39,297 nucleotides of DNA from JBNAVY01 sp049700195 (GTDB lineage Bacteria; Bacillota; Thermoanaerobacteria; Thermoanaerobacterales; Thermoanaerobacteraceae), in assembly GCA_049700195.1 (NCBI GenBank), contig JBNAVY010000021.1, forward strand, positions 1 to 39,297. The letters run 5' to 3'. This document shows, one piece after another, positions 16,166 through 25,240 of this stretch (position 1 is its first letter; the number at the start of each line of letters is the position of its first letter). The notes under the pieces were generated by a model that was not told the origin of the DNA, ran no database searches, and saw only the letters and a list, made by a program, of their open reading frames with translations. The position numbers were made by a program, and so were the translations under genes.

Positions 16166-16212
16166 GATAAAAAGGTCATAAAGTTTATAAACTTTATGAC
16201 CTTTTTATCTTA
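16164..16212. terminator. Bidirectional terminator between the subtilase and the GH65 gene
   Basis: A near-perfect inverted repeat of about 23 bp (AAGATAAAAAGGTCATAAAG against CTTTATGACCTTTTTATCTT) with a tiny loop. It serves both converging units and overlaps the 3' end of the GH65 gene. Confidence 0.85.
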
Positions 16213-18524
16213 TTTATGCCTTTATTTAAAAATAGTTTTTTTTCAAAATAGTAAATTTCAATAGGTTCTCCTTCTATAAGATTAAATGTAGTTTGATCAT
16301 GAGTAATCTCTACATTTATTTTTCGTCCCTTATATTTTATATTAAAAGACAAAAGATCCCATTTAATAGGTAATCGAGGAGTAAAATGTAATTCATCTGT
16401 ATACACTCTCAAACCTCCAAACCCATTCACAACAGCACTCCAGGAACCAGCCATTGAAGCAGAATGAATTCCATCTTTTACATTTTCATTATAATCATCT
16501 AAATCCATTCTTGCAGTCATCATAAAGTATGCATAAGCTTTATCTGTATAGCCAATTTCATTTGCTAATATACTAAATATTGCTGGTGACAAAGAAGAGT
16601 CGTGAGTTGTAATAGGCTCATAATAATCATAATTATTTTTAAGCTGGTCTGAAGTAAATTTCTCTCTTTGTAAAAAAATTAAAAGCAGTACATCCGGCTG
16701 TTTACATAGCTGAAATCTGTAGATATTCAGATAATGCCAATGCAGCAAAAGGGGAAATTGATCTTTAGGTATTTCATCAGCTATAATTCTTTCTTTATAT
16801 AAAAAGCTATCATCTTGAGGTATAATATCCATTTCATGTGAGTAAGGAAGATACATATTATCAGCTGCTTTTTTCCATGTATTAATTTCTTGATCTTTTA
16901 GATTTAGCTTTGAAGCAATTTTCTGGTATCCCTCAGGTACTTCTTTTTTCATCTTATTTGCAATATCATATGCATATTCCAAATTCATCTTTGCCATATA
17001 ATTTGTATATGCATTATTATCGACTAAAGCCGTATATTCATCAGGACCAGTAACAGTGTTTATACAAAATTTATTTCCTTTTAGATTAATATATGATCCT
17101 AAATCTTCCCAAAACCTTGCAGTTTCAAATATGATCTCACAGCCATAATCATAAAGGAAATTCAGATCATTTGTAGCCTCAACATACCTTTTCAAGGCAT
17201 AAACTATATCCGCATTTATGTGATACTGAGCAGTTCCTGCAGGGAAAAACGCAGAACATTCTGGCCCATCTATTGTCCTCCATGGATACAAAGCTCCTTT
17301 ATGACCTAACTCCTTTGCCCTTTTTCTTGCCGCATCTAAAAGGTTATATCTATAAATTATTAGTGCTTTTGCAATTTCTGGTTTTGTATAAAGGAAAAAT
17401 GGCAATATATAGATATCAGAATCCCAGAAATAATGCCCTTCATAGCCTTGCCCAGTTAATCCTTTTGCAGCTATATTTGTATTTCCATCTCTACCTACAG
17501 ATTGAAGCAGATGAAATTCATTAAAACGTATGCCTTGCTGCAAAGCGTTATCCCCTTTTATAATTATATCAGCATCTCTCCAGAATGAATCTAAATATTC
17601 TTTTTGTTCTTTTAAAATTTGTTCAAACCCATCCTCTTTGGCATTTTTAGCATCTTCTTCTGCAATCTCTACAAACGCTTCTCCATCTTTTGATGTATAA
17701 TATGAAATATATTTATATAAAATATAATTTTCACCTTTTTTAACATCTAAATTAAAAAGTATAAATATACTATCATCTTCAAGTATATTAGAAACCTTTA
17801 TTTTTTCATCAGCAACTACAAAATTATCGATAGCACAAACATAAGATAAATTACTTTTATTAGTTTTCTGGACAATGAACCCCTTTTCTTTGTTTGCATT
17901 TTTTCTTATCGTATTTAAAACTTTCTCTTTTAAACTTGAACCAACTCTTACATCTTCTGTTTCGATTGTATTTAAAACATTACCATTAATTCCGGAAACA
18001 AATTTAATATTTCCATTAAAATTTAATGGTGTAACTTCAAATTTTATTGCAGCTATATGCTTTCTTTTAAAAGAAACTATTCTGCTTATATTAATCATTA
18101 CTAATTTCCCATTGGGCGATTCCCATTTTATTTTTCTATTCAATAAACCATTTTTCATATCCAATATACGTTCATATTTATGGATTTTACCTTCTGATAA
18201 GTCAAACTTTTCATCTTCTATATAAAGCTCAATTAATTTTCCATCAGCAACATTTAACATTGTCTGTCCTTTATTTGCAAAACCATATCCGCCTTCAGGA
18301 TATACAATATCGTGAATTTCATAAAATCCATTAATATAAGTCCCATTAAAACCTTTATAATCAGCCCCTGAATAACCCTCTTCAAAGCTACCCCTAAAGC
18401 CGATATATCCATTAGCCAGAGCAAATATAGTTTCATTCTTATAACTATTTTCAATATTAAAATCACGTTCACTTATAAACCAATCTTCATATGGATAAAT
18501 TGGCATTTTTAATTCATTACTCAT
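16194..18524 (-). CDS. GH65 disaccharide phosphorylase (operon B)
   Basis: This 776-residue GH65 enzyme has an N-terminal beta-sandwich (about 1-270), a linker helix region and an (alpha/alpha)6 barrel (about 320-700). The presumed general acid is Glu496 in TGPDEY; GHYFWDSDIYILP and KQPDVLLL (family KQADV, here with Pro) are further family motifs. Such enzymes split alpha-glucosides with phosphate to give beta-glucose 1-phosphate. The acceptor loop reads PWRTIDGPECSAFFPAGTAQ, unlike the second GH65 here, so specificity must differ. Kojibiose, nigerose, trehalose or a related substrate is possible; length fits the Thermoanaerobacter kojibiose enzyme. No signal peptide, so it acts on imported sugar. 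GGAGGG precedes the ATG. Confidence 0.85.
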   Translation of the reverse strand: MSNELKMPIYPYEDWFISERDFNIENSYKNETIFALANGYIGFRGSFEEGYSGADYKGFNGTYINGFYEIHDIVYPEGGYGFANKGQTMLNVADGKLIELYIEDEKFDLSEGKIHKYERILDMKNGLLNRKIKWESPNGKLVMINISRIVSFKRKHIAAIKFEVTPLNFNGNIKFVSGINGNVLNTIETEDVRVGSSLKEKVLNTIRKNANKEKGFIVQKTNKSNLSYVCAIDNFVVADEKIKVSNILEDDSIFILFNLDVKKGENYILYKYISYYTSKDGEAFVEIAEEDAKNAKEDGFEQILKEQKEYLDSFWRDADIIIKGDNALQQGIRFNEFHLLQSVGRDGNTNIAAKGLTGQGYEGHYFWDSDIYILPFFLYTKPEIAKALIIYRYNLLDAARKRAKELGHKGALYPWRTIDGPECSAFFPAGTAQYHINADIVYALKRYVEATNDLNFLYDYGCEIIFETARFWEDLGSYINLKGNKFCINTVTGPDEYTALVDNNAYTNYMAKMNLEYAYDIANKMKKEVPEGYQKIASKLNLKDQEINTWKKAADNMYLPYSHEMDIIPQDDSFLYKERIIADEIPKDQFPLLLHWHYLNIYRFQLCKQPDVLLLIFLQREKFTSDQLKNNYDYYEPITTHDSSLSPAIFSILANEIGYTDKAYAYFMMTARMDLDDYNENVKDGIHSASMAGSWSAVVNGFGGLRVYTDELHFTPRLPIKWDLLSFNIKYKGRKINVEITHDQTTFNLIEGEPIEIYYFEKKLFLNKGINKIKRS

Positions 18525-18550
18525 ATAAACCCTCCTATACTATTTTAAAA

Positions 18551-18584
18551 TTTTAGTCGGAAACGAAGTCGCTTCCGACTAAAA
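18551..18584 (-). repeat. Intercistronic hairpin between binding protein and GH65 genes
   Basis: TTTTAGTCGGAA and TTCCGACTAAAA form a 12-bp stem with a 10-base loop. No clean U run follows on the - strand, so it more likely stabilises or processes the mRNA, or terminates weakly, than ends the operon. Confidence 0.65.
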
Positions 18585-18593
18585 ATCATTTAC

Positions 18594-19838
18594 TCACTTA
18601 TTTTCTGAAGCCTTTTTTGCTTCCTCTATCATATTATGGTATTTATCAAGAGTAGGTTTTATAGGTTTATCCTCAAAAATTATCTCTCTTAATGCACCAT
18701 TAATTGCTCTGTCAACATCTGCCCAGTATACAAGATTTGGTCTTGGTTCAGCATATTTTAATGCTTCATTTACTGCCTCAAAATAAGGTTTTTGCCATGC
18801 TTCTACTGTCCCATATGCATCGCTTCTCATTGAAGGCCAAGCAAGTTTAGAAACAAGCTTTTCCTGTACATCTTTACTCATAAGATATTCCATGAATTTA
18901 ACTGCCATATCTTTATTCGGAGAACCTGTAGGTATCCCTATAACCTCTCCACCTAAAACATGAGACTCTTTAACAGGTCCTGCCCAGCCATGATATGCTA
19001 AGATGTCTTTTTTGTTATATTGCTGAACTAAAACATTTGCTGTATAAGGCCAGTTTTCAACTAAATAAACTGTATCTTTTGCTAAATACTCTACAGGTGT
19101 ATTCCAGTCAGCTTTTTTAGAATCTGGAGACAAATATGGCTGTAATTCCTTTAAGAAAGTAAAAGCTTCTATAGAGCCTTGATCATTTAACACCGTTGGA
19201 TCCCCACCAGCAGATCTTATGAGATCAAACATTTGAACTGTACTATCAGGGCCTAAATTTTCTTTAATTATTACTCTACCAATTCCTTCTTTATCTTTAA
19301 ATGTTTTTGCTACATTTAAAAGCTGATCCCAATTAGCAGGAGGAGTCAAATTATATTCTTTAAATTTTGGTTCATTATAAAAAGCAATCTCAACATTTGG
19401 CCTGTATGGCATAAAATAAAGCTTGCCATTAAATTCACCTACAGGTAAAAGACTTGGTATTACCTCTTTTGGTATCAAATCTTTATATTGTGTCAAATCC
19501 TCTACAAGACCTTTAGAAACAAGTGGTGCTAATTGCATATTATCTTGTGTAATTATGTCTATATCCATTGCATTTGCTTTATGCATCGCATCTAATTTTT
19601 TTATAAGGTCTCCAGCATCAATTTGTAATGGTTCGATTTTAATTCCGTATTTTTGTTCAAATGGCGGAAAAATGTCTTCTTTCATAACTTTCCACTCAGA
19701 TTCACCAAGTCCCATAGAAACCTTAAGTACTTTTTTTCTTGCTTCAGATTGAGTATTAGAACTACATCCTGCGATAACTATAGAAAATAAAAATACAACA
19801 ACCAATATTGCTATTAACTTTTTGTAAAACTTTTTCAT
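18594..19838 (-). CDS. ABC sugar-binding lipoprotein (operon B)
   Basis: This 414-residue extracellular solute-binding protein (family 1, MalE-like) has a lipoprotein signal with lipobox IAGC (Cys25). The body has two-lobe features such as LPVGEFNGKLYFMPYRPNVEIAFYNE, MAVKFMEYLMSKDVQEKLV and a C-terminal GALREIIF segment. It would be tethered outside and deliver an oligosaccharide to the permeases encoded just upstream. AAGGAGG lies before the ATG. Unusually, it follows the permease genes instead of preceding them. The ligand is inferred to be the substrate of the adjacent GH65 enzyme. Confidence 0.9.
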   Translation of the reverse strand: MKKFYKKLIAILVVVFLFSIVIAGCSSNTQSEARKKVLKVSMGLGESEWKVMKEDIFPPFEQKYGIKIEPLQIDAGDLIKKLDAMHKANAMDIDIITQDNMQLAPLVSKGLVEDLTQYKDLIPKEVIPSLLPVGEFNGKLYFMPYRPNVEIAFYNEPKFKEYNLTPPANWDQLLNVAKTFKDKEGIGRVIIKENLGPDSTVQMFDLIRSAGGDPTVLNDQGSIEAFTFLKELQPYLSPDSKKADWNTPVEYLAKDTVYLVENWPYTANVLVQQYNKKDILAYHGWAGPVKESHVLGGEVIGIPTGSPNKDMAVKFMEYLMSKDVQEKLVSKLAWPSMRSDAYGTVEAWQKPYFEAVNEALKYAEPRPNLVYWADVDRAINGALREIIFEDKPIKPTLDKYHNMIEEAKKASENK

Positions 19839-19878
19839 GTTAAATTAAACCTCCTTAAAATTTTATTTTTTATATACA

Positions 19879-19894
19879 GTATCCTACAGGATAC
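19879..19894 (-). repeat. Small hairpin upstream of the operon B binding-protein gene
   Basis: GTATCCTACAGGATAC is a perfect palindrome able to fold into a 6-bp hairpin in the gap between the second permease and the binding-protein gene. It is short and could be chance. Confidence 0.45.
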
Positions 19895-19901
19895 GCATAG
19901 A

Positions 19902-20732
19902 CTAACCTTTTACAGCGCCAGATAAATATCCACTTTTCATATATTTCTGAAGGAAAAAAGTCACAAGCATAACTGGTATAGTCAGTACTGCAGCATACGT
20001 GGCAGAATCAAATATTCCTCCTCTTTTAACATAATAATATGTCTGCAGTGGTAATGTCCTTTGAGAAATTGTTAAATATAATGCATAAGTAAACTCATTC
20101 CATGAATTTAACCAGACAAATATTGATGTAACAGCTATTCCTGGCAAGGCAATCGGCATTATAATTTTAGTCAGAGCAGTTAATTTGCTTGTTCCATCAA
20201 CTAATGCAGCTTCTTCAAGGTCTTTTGGTATTGTTTCAAAAGTTCCAACCAGAATCCATGCAGCAAATGGTAAATTAACAATTAAATGTGCCATAATAAG
20301 GCCTGTATATGTGTCTAATAAATTAAGTTTAATAAATTCAATGGAAATAGGTAATGCAATTCCTACATCAGGAAACATTCTTGTAAAAAATAGAGAAAGT
20401 ACAACTGCATATTTTATTTTATTTGGCATACGTGCAATTACATATGCTGCAGGAGAAGCAATAACAATTGATATAAGCATTGTCATCGTAGCTACCACAA
20501 AACTTTTTGTAAAAGGAGGCCAGATATTACCTGATGCAAAAACATCTTTCCAATGCGTAAATGTAAAATTTGTTAATATAAACTGAGGATGGGCTTTTAA
20601 TACATCCCCTGGAGTAGCAAAAGATATGGCAAATAATATATATACAGGTATAATCATTAAAATCGCTGCTAAAATAGCAATTGGAATATACATAGTGTTA
20701 GAAACTTTTTCTCCAAAATCAACCTTTTTCAT
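19902..20732 (-). CDS. ABC sugar permease, MalG type (operon B)
   Basis: This 276-residue membrane protein has six predicted helices and the EAA loop EEAALVDGTSKLTALTKIIMPIALPG near residues 185-210, which docks the ATPase. AAGGAGG precedes the ATG, and the start overlaps the stop of the MalF-type gene by one base (TAATG), so translation is coupled. It is expected to pair with the MalF-type permease. The ATPase is not encoded in the window. Confidence 0.92.
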   Translation of the reverse strand: MKKVDFGEKVSNTMYIPIAILAAILMIIPVYILFAISFATPGDVLKAHPQFILTNFTFTHWKDVFASGNIWPPFTKSFVVATMTMLISIVIASPAAYVIARMPNKIKYAVVLSLFFTRMFPDVGIALPISIEFIKLNLLDTYTGLIMAHLIVNLPFAAWILVGTFETIPKDLEEAALVDGTSKLTALTKIIMPIALPGIAVTSIFVWLNSWNEFTYALYLTISQRTLPLQTYYYVKRGGIFDSATYAAVLTIPVMLVTFFLQKYMKSGYLSGAVKG

Positions 20733-21580
20733 TACTCTGCCTCCTTTGCATTTGTAATTTTTAAATAGCTTAAAATAAATATGACTATGATAATAAGCAG
20801 TATTGTAGATGCAGCAGCTGAAGAATATACATCAGCATAATTGTTATACTCATCATAGGCAAATGTAGAAATAACAGGAGTTGTCCTACCCGCAAGAACT
20901 AAAACAAGTTCAAATATTCTAAAAGCATCTATAGCTCTTAATATTAATGCCATAGTTATGGAAGGTTTTAAAAGGGGTAATGTTACATATCTAAACGTCT
21001 GCCATGCAGTCGCACCATCAATGCCAGAGGCTTCGTAAACCTCATTTGGTATGCTGTCAAGTCCAGCAAGCAGTAATAAAATAACCAGAGGAGTAACTTT
21101 CCACATATCAGCAACAGACACCATAAATAATGTTTTAAAGCCTCCACTTGCCCAATCAATTGGTAAATTTATAAGATGTAATTTTTCAAGTAATTCATTA
21201 AAATATGCATTTAATCCAAAAATATATGTCATTGCAACACCAGAAACCAGGGTGGGAACACCCATTGGAACTAACATTAAAGAGCGAAAAAATCCTTTAC
21301 CTTTAAATGATCTTTTCAATATAAGGGCAATTACAAGTCCTGCACTCATTTCAAGTGTTAAACTAATAAACGTAAGAGCTATCGTATTAAAAAATGCAGT
21401 TTTGAACTCTGTTTTATTTATAATTGCTAAATAATTTGCTAAAGTAAAACTTTTTGTATATTGATCTTGAAAACTTATAGATATAGTTTGTATTATGGGG
21501 TATATTGTAAAACCAAGAATATAAAGCAACAGTGGCGTAATCATGAATATCTCTAGTTTAAATTTCTTTAAAACATACAT
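20732..21580 (-). CDS. ABC sugar permease, MalF type (operon B)
   Basis: This 282-residue six-helix permease has the EAA loop YEASGIDGATAWQTFRYVTLPLLKP near residues 180-205. AAGGAGA precedes the ATG at 21580. It is the first structural gene after lacI1; the intervening 67 bases hold a LacI-type operator. It lacks the long N-terminal extension of enteric MalF, as usual for Gram-positive homologues. Confidence 0.92.
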   Translation of the reverse strand: MYVLKKFKLEIFMITPLLLYILGFTIYPIIQTISISFQDQYTKSFTLANYLAIINKTEFKTAFFNTIALTFISLTLEMSAGLVIALILKRSFKGKGFFRSLMLVPMGVPTLVSGVAMTYIFGLNAYFNELLEKLHLINLPIDWASGGFKTLFMVSVADMWKVTPLVILLLLAGLDSIPNEVYEASGIDGATAWQTFRYVTLPLLKPSITMALILRAIDAFRIFELVLVLAGRTTPVISTFAYDEYNNYADVYSSAAASTILLIIIVIFILSYLKITNAKEAE

Positions 21581-21616
21581 ACTTACATCTCCTTTTATTT
21601 GATTTATATTGAAACT

Positions 21617-21630
21617 TGTAAGCGCTTTCA
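21617..21630. promoter_or_regulatory. LacI-family operator between lacI1 and the permease genes
   Basis: TGTAAGCGCTTTCA is a near-perfect dyad around the central CG that is typical of LacI-family operators. It lies about 37 bases before the MalF-type start and matches the site in the lacI1 promoter region in its TTGTAAGCG half. A catabolite (CcpA-type) site is the alternative reading, because TGTAAGCGCTTTCA also fits the cre pattern. Confidence 0.7.
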
Positions 21631-21647
21631 GTTTTATGTAAAAAATA

Positions 21648-22661
21648 TTATTTTTTTAGTGCTCTACAGGAATCCCTTAAAACAAGTTTGCTTTTTAATA
21701 TTAATTGATAGTCTTCTAAATCTTCACCATCAAGAAACTTAATAAGCAATCTGGCAGCAAAAGCACCTATCTCATACATTGGTTGTGAAACAGTAGTAAG
21801 AGCAGGTCTGGTCGCTTCAGATAAATCAATATTATCAAATCCAATAACCGAAACATCCTCAGGGCAAGAAAGACCACTATCAAAAATTGCATTTATTGCC
21901 CCCATCGCCATAATATCACTTATTGCAAAAATAGCTGTCAGTTTTTGTTCATTCTTAAGCATTTCTTTAGAAACTAAATAAGCCTCTTTGTATTTAAAAT
22001 TAGCTTCTTTTATGAAATCTTCATTAATTTTTATACCATTGTCTAAAAGTGCCTGTTTATAACCTCTTAATCTGTCAACACTGTCTATAGTCTCAAACAT
22101 ACTATCTAAAGGTCCATGAATAATTCCAATTTTCTCATGACCTAATGAAATTAAATATTCTACAGCTTCATAAGCTGCTTTAAAATTATCAATACCTACA
22201 TAAGGTACATCAAACTTTGTTGTTCTTCCTGCAAGAACTACTTTTATTTTTTTTGAAGTAAAAATATCATAATGTTCTTTTGAAAAATAATCACAATGAC
22301 ATATAATTCCATCAGCCCATCTACTTCTTAACATTTCTATATATTTAAACTCTTTTTCCCGTTTATTATCAGCATTACATAAAGTAATATTATAATTATA
22401 AATATTGCACACATCTTCAATACCTCTTACTACTTCTGCATAGTAAGGATTCGAAATATCAGGAACAATAAGCCCTATAGTATTTGTCTTTTTCATCGCC
22501 AAACTTCTGGCAGGCATACTAGGCTTATATCCTAACTCTTGTGCAGCCTTTAAAACTTTTTCTTTTGCTTTTTCACTTGCAAAAGGACTATTATTTAAAA
22601 CTCTTGAAACAGTTGCAATAGAAACACCTGCTAATTTTGCTACATCATCTATTTTTGCCAT
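21648..22661 (-). CDS. LacI-family transcriptional regulator of operon B
   Basis: This 337-residue protein has the N-terminal LacI HTH (IDDVAKLAGVSIATVSRVLNN), the hinge and a periplasmic-binding-like sugar domain (about 60-330, TIGLIVPDISNPYYAEVVRG ... SVIGFDNIDLSEATRPALTTV). GAGAGGA precedes the ATG. It is the first gene of operon B, with an operator at its own promoter and another after it, so it is probably autoregulated. The inducer is presumably the imported sugar or a product of the GH65 enzyme. Confidence 0.9.
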   Translation of the reverse strand: MAKIDDVAKLAGVSIATVSRVLNNSPFASEKAKEKVLKAAQELGYKPSMPARSLAMKKTNTIGLIVPDISNPYYAEVVRGIEDVCNIYNYNITLCNADNKREKEFKYIEMLRSRWADGIICHCDYFSKEHYDIFTSKKIKVVLAGRTTKFDVPYVGIDNFKAAYEAVEYLISLGHEKIGIIHGPLDSMFETIDSVDRLRGYKQALLDNGIKINEDFIKEANFKYKEAYLVSKEMLKNEQKLTAIFAISDIMAMGAINAIFDSGLSCPEDVSVIGFDNIDLSEATRPALTTVSQPMYEIGAFAARLLIKFLDGEDLEDYQLILKSKLVLRDSCRALKK

Positions 22662-22681
22662 TTTTTATTCCTCTCTTTATT

Positions 22682-22695
22682 GGAACCGCTTACAA
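22682..22695. promoter_or_regulatory. LacI-family operator in the lacI1 promoter
   Basis: Read on the - strand as TTGTAAGCGGTTCC, it starts 4 bases after the -10 box, covering the transcription start, a classic repression position. Its TTGTAAGCG half matches the site at 21617-21630. Confidence 0.7.
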
Positions 22696-22699
22696 TTTT

Positions 22700-22728
22700 A
22701 TTATAATATGATTCTTTTAAAAATGCAA
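22700..22728 (-). promoter_or_regulatory. sigmaA promoter of operon B
   Basis: On the - strand, TTGCAT (22728-22723) and a perfect TATAAT (22705-22700) are 17 bases apart, with the LacI operator directly downstream. Confidence 0.75.
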
Positions 22729-22736
22729 GGTTTTTA

Positions 22737-22769
22737 TAAAAAAATATTCCCAAACAAAAGGGAATATTT
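22737..22769 (-). terminator. Terminator of operon A, downstream of pgmB
   Basis: AAATATTCCC and GGGAATATTT form a 10-bp stem with an 8-base loop; on the - strand it is followed by a T run. It isolates operon A from the operon B promoter that starts 10-35 bases later. Confidence 0.85.
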
Positions 22770-22774
22770 CTACA

Positions 22775-23422
22775 TTAAAGTAATTCTAATATTTTATCTG
22801 CTTCACTTAAATCCTTTAAAATTAAATCTGCTGCTTTTACCGTTTCAGGATTGCCTACTCCTACTGCATACATCCCTGCTTTTTTTATTGCAGTGATGCC
22901 CGCAGCAGAATCTTCTATTCCAATACACTTTTCAGGAGAAATTCCAAGATGGTCTGCTGCATTTAAAAATATCTCTGGATCAGGTTTTCCATACTTAATT
23001 TCATTTGCATCCACTATATAGTCAAATTTATCTTTTATTTTTAAATTTTCAACAACAGTAAAAGCGTTTTTACTTACAGAGGCAATTGCTGTTTTAATGC
23101 CTCTTTTCTTAAGCTCTTGAATAAATTTCTCCACTCCAGGCAATAGATCCTCAGGAGTGATTTTTTTTATCATCTCTTTATAGTACTCATTCTTTTTATT
23201 TGCATAATATTCTTTTTCTTCCTGAGAATATTTTATGCTACTTTTTCCTAAAATTATATCTAAAGATTCTAAACGACTTACACCTTTTAATCTTTCGTTT
23301 ATAACTTCATCAAAATATATCCCTAACTCATCAGCAAGCTTTTTCCATGCAAGGTAATGATACCTTGCAGTATCTGTAATAACACCATCTAAATCAAAAA
23401 TTACACCTTTAAAACTACTCAT
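22775..23422 (-). CDS. pgmB: Beta-phosphoglucomutase
   Basis: This 215-residue HAD-superfamily enzyme interconverts beta-glucose 1-phosphate and glucose 6-phosphate. Nucleophile Asp10 and acid/base Asp12 are in FDLDGVITDTA; the cap domain follows (about 15-85); later motifs are ASVSKNA, the lysine in KYGKPDPEIF and the acidic GIEDSAAGI. AAGGAGG precedes the ATG. It is the last gene of operon A and is needed to use the beta-anomer made by the inverting GH65 phosphorylases. It probably serves both operons, as operon B has none. Confidence 0.93.
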   Translation of the reverse strand: MSSFKGVIFDLDGVITDTARYHYLAWKKLADELGIYFDEVINERLKGVSRLESLDIILGKSSIKYSQEEKEYYANKKNEYYKEMIKKITPEDLLPGVEKFIQELKKRGIKTAIASVSKNAFTVVENLKIKDKFDYIVDANEIKYGKPDPEIFLNAADHLGISPEKCIGIEDSAAGITAIKKAGMYAVGVGNPETVKAADLILKDLSEADKILELL

Positions 23423-23440
23423 CTCAATCCTCCTTAATAT

Positions 23441-24250
23441 TTATTTTAATCCAGTTGTAGATATCCCTTTTACAAAATATCTCTGTAATATTATAAACAT
23501 AAGTATTGTTGGTAATGTTAAAAGCATGGCTCCTGCCATCACTTGATTCCAAAATTGATAATATTGTCCGTAAAAAGAATTAAGCCCTACAGGTAGTGTA
23601 TACATATTATCAGATGATGTCAAGAGACTAGGCCACAAAAAGCTATTCCAATTGCCCGTAAACATAAAAATAAATTGAGTTGCAAGAGCAGGTTTAGATA
23701 AAGGTAAAACTATTTTGAAGAAAATCCCAAATCGTGACAAGCCATCAATTGTAGCTGCTTCTTCTAACTCTTTTGGAAGAGATAAGAAAAATTGCCTCAT
23801 TAAAAATATTCCAAAGCTACTGGTTAAAAATGGAATTGTTAACCCCATATATGTGTTTATCCAACCTAATTTGCTAAGAATAATATAAGTTGGCACCATT
23901 ACTACCTGCCCTGGTACCATCATAAGTGCAAGTACAACCATAAATAATAAATTTCTCCCAGGGAAATTTATCCTTGCAAGTGCATACCCTGCCATAGAAT
24001 TAAAAAGCATATTCCCAAATGTAACTATAACTGCAACTATAGCACTATTAAAAATCCATCTTAAAAATGGGAATTTTATAATTATCATTTTATAGTTATC
24101 TAAAGTTAAATTTTTTATATTTACAGTAAAAGTATTTAATTCACTGGTGGGTTTTAGAGATGTTATTATAGACCATATAAAAGGGCCAAGAGTAATTAAC
24201 GCATACAAAACTGCAATAATATAAAATAAAAACTTTAATACCTTTTTCAT
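23441..24250 (-). CDS. ABC sugar permease, MalG type (operon A)
   Basis: This 269-residue six-helix permease has the EAA loop EEAATIDGLSRFGIFFKIVLPLSKP near residues 170-195. TAGGAGG precedes the ATG. It follows the MalF-type gene by 13 bases and precedes pgmB by 18 bases. It is only distantly similar to its operon B counterpart, so the two transporters are not a recent duplication. Confidence 0.92.
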   Translation of the reverse strand: MKKVLKFLFYIIAVLYALITLGPFIWSIITSLKPTSELNTFTVNIKNLTLDNYKMIIIKFPFLRWIFNSAIVAVIVTFGNMLFNSMAGYALARINFPGRNLLFMVVLALMMVPGQVVMVPTYIILSKLGWINTYMGLTIPFLTSSFGIFLMRQFFLSLPKELEEAATIDGLSRFGIFFKIVLPLSKPALATQFIFMFTGNWNSFLWPSLLTSSDNMYTLPVGLNSFYGQYYQFWNQVMAGAMLLTLPTILMFIILQRYFVKGISTTGLK

Positions 24251-24263
24251 CTATTGCCACCTC

Positions 24264-25163
24264 CTAATAGGTTTCTTCTTTGAAAAGCTTTCGCTGTATA
24301 AGAGTCAATATCAAGATTATTACAAATAATGCAAAAGCCATAGCTGAAGCGTAACCCATGTTAAAATCTCTAAAGCCTGTCCTATATATATCCAGCACTA
24401 CTGTCATTGTAGCATCAAGAGGCCCACCAGTCCCTTGCGATACTACATAGGCTTGGTCAAAAACCTGAAAAGTACCAATTAATGACATTACCAGATTAAA
24501 AAACATTATTGGCTTCAACATTGGAAGGGTAATTTTGAAAAACCTTTGAAATTTATTAGCTCCATCCACTTCCGCAGCCTCGTACAATTCTGATGGTACA
24601 TCCTGTAGCCCGGCAAGAAAAATCACCATGTAATTACCTACAGAAGACCATATCGCCATCATCATGATAGAAGGAAGCGCAAACCTTACATCATTAAACC
24701 AAGTAGGCCCTTGTATGCCAAATTTAGCTAACAAAACATTAACTAAACCATCTGCTTTAAATAGATATAAAAATATTACAGAAACTGCAACTGTGGATGT
24801 AACAGTTGGTACATAATAAGCAACTCTAAAAAATGTTTTACCTTTAATATCCGAATTTACAATTAACGCCAGTATTAAGGATATAATTAGCTGTGTTGGT
24901 ACTACCCCTATAGAATAAATTGTTGTATTTAAAAGTGCTTTTTTAAATGTTGGGTCACTGAATAATTTTATATAATTCAAAAATCCAACCCATTTATTTA
25001 TAGCTGGGTTTAAAAAAGAAAATTCTTTAAAGCTAATAATAAAAGCATAAATTAATGGCCCTATTAAAAAAATAGATATTGAGATAATAAAAGGCAATAT
25101 AAAAACATAACCTGATGATATTTCATAAAAATATCTTTTTTTCATAGAATATTTTGCTTCCAT
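24264..25163 (-). CDS. ABC sugar permease, MalF type (operon A)
   Basis: This 299-residue six-helix permease has the EAA loop YEAAEVDGANKFQRFFKITLPMLKP near residues 195-220. The ATG at 25163 is preceded by GAAAGGAAGAG about 12 bases away, a loose spacing; a second in-frame ATG 18 bases on (MKKRYF) is an alternative. It follows the binding-protein gene after a hairpin-containing gap of 77 bases. Confidence 0.9.
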   Translation of the reverse strand: MEAKYSMKKRYFYEISSGYVFILPFIISISIFLIGPLIYAFIISFKEFSFLNPAINKWVGFLNYIKLFSDPTFKKALLNTTIYSIGVVPTQLIISLILALIVNSDIKGKTFFRVAYYVPTVTSTVAVSVIFLYLFKADGLVNVLLAKFGIQGPTWFNDVRFALPSIMMMAIWSSVGNYMVIFLAGLQDVPSELYEAAEVDGANKFQRFFKITLPMLKPIMFFNLVMSLIGTFQVFDQAYVVSQGTGGPLDATMTVVLDIYRTGFRDFNMGYASAMAFALFVIILILTLIQRKLFKEETY

Positions 25164-25202
25164 AGTTAATACACTCTTCCTTTCACATAAAAACCATAAT
25201 TA

Positions 25203-25230
25203 CAGCACCTTACCAAAATATAAGGTGCTG
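25203..25230 (-). repeat. Intercistronic hairpin after the operon A binding-protein gene
   Basis: CAGCACCTTA and TAAGGTGCTG form a perfect 10-bp stem with an 8-base loop. There is no U tract on the - strand, so it fits an mRNA-stabilising element that raises binding-protein levels above those of the permeases, as known for malE-malF. Confidence 0.7.
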
Positions 25231-25240
25231 CATATTTTAA

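Noticed and set aside
18551..18584. Full terminator ending operon B before the GH65 gene
   Set aside because: The stem is strong, but on the - strand no U run follows and the GH65 gene downstream has no promoter of its own that I can see; treated as an intercistronic hairpin.
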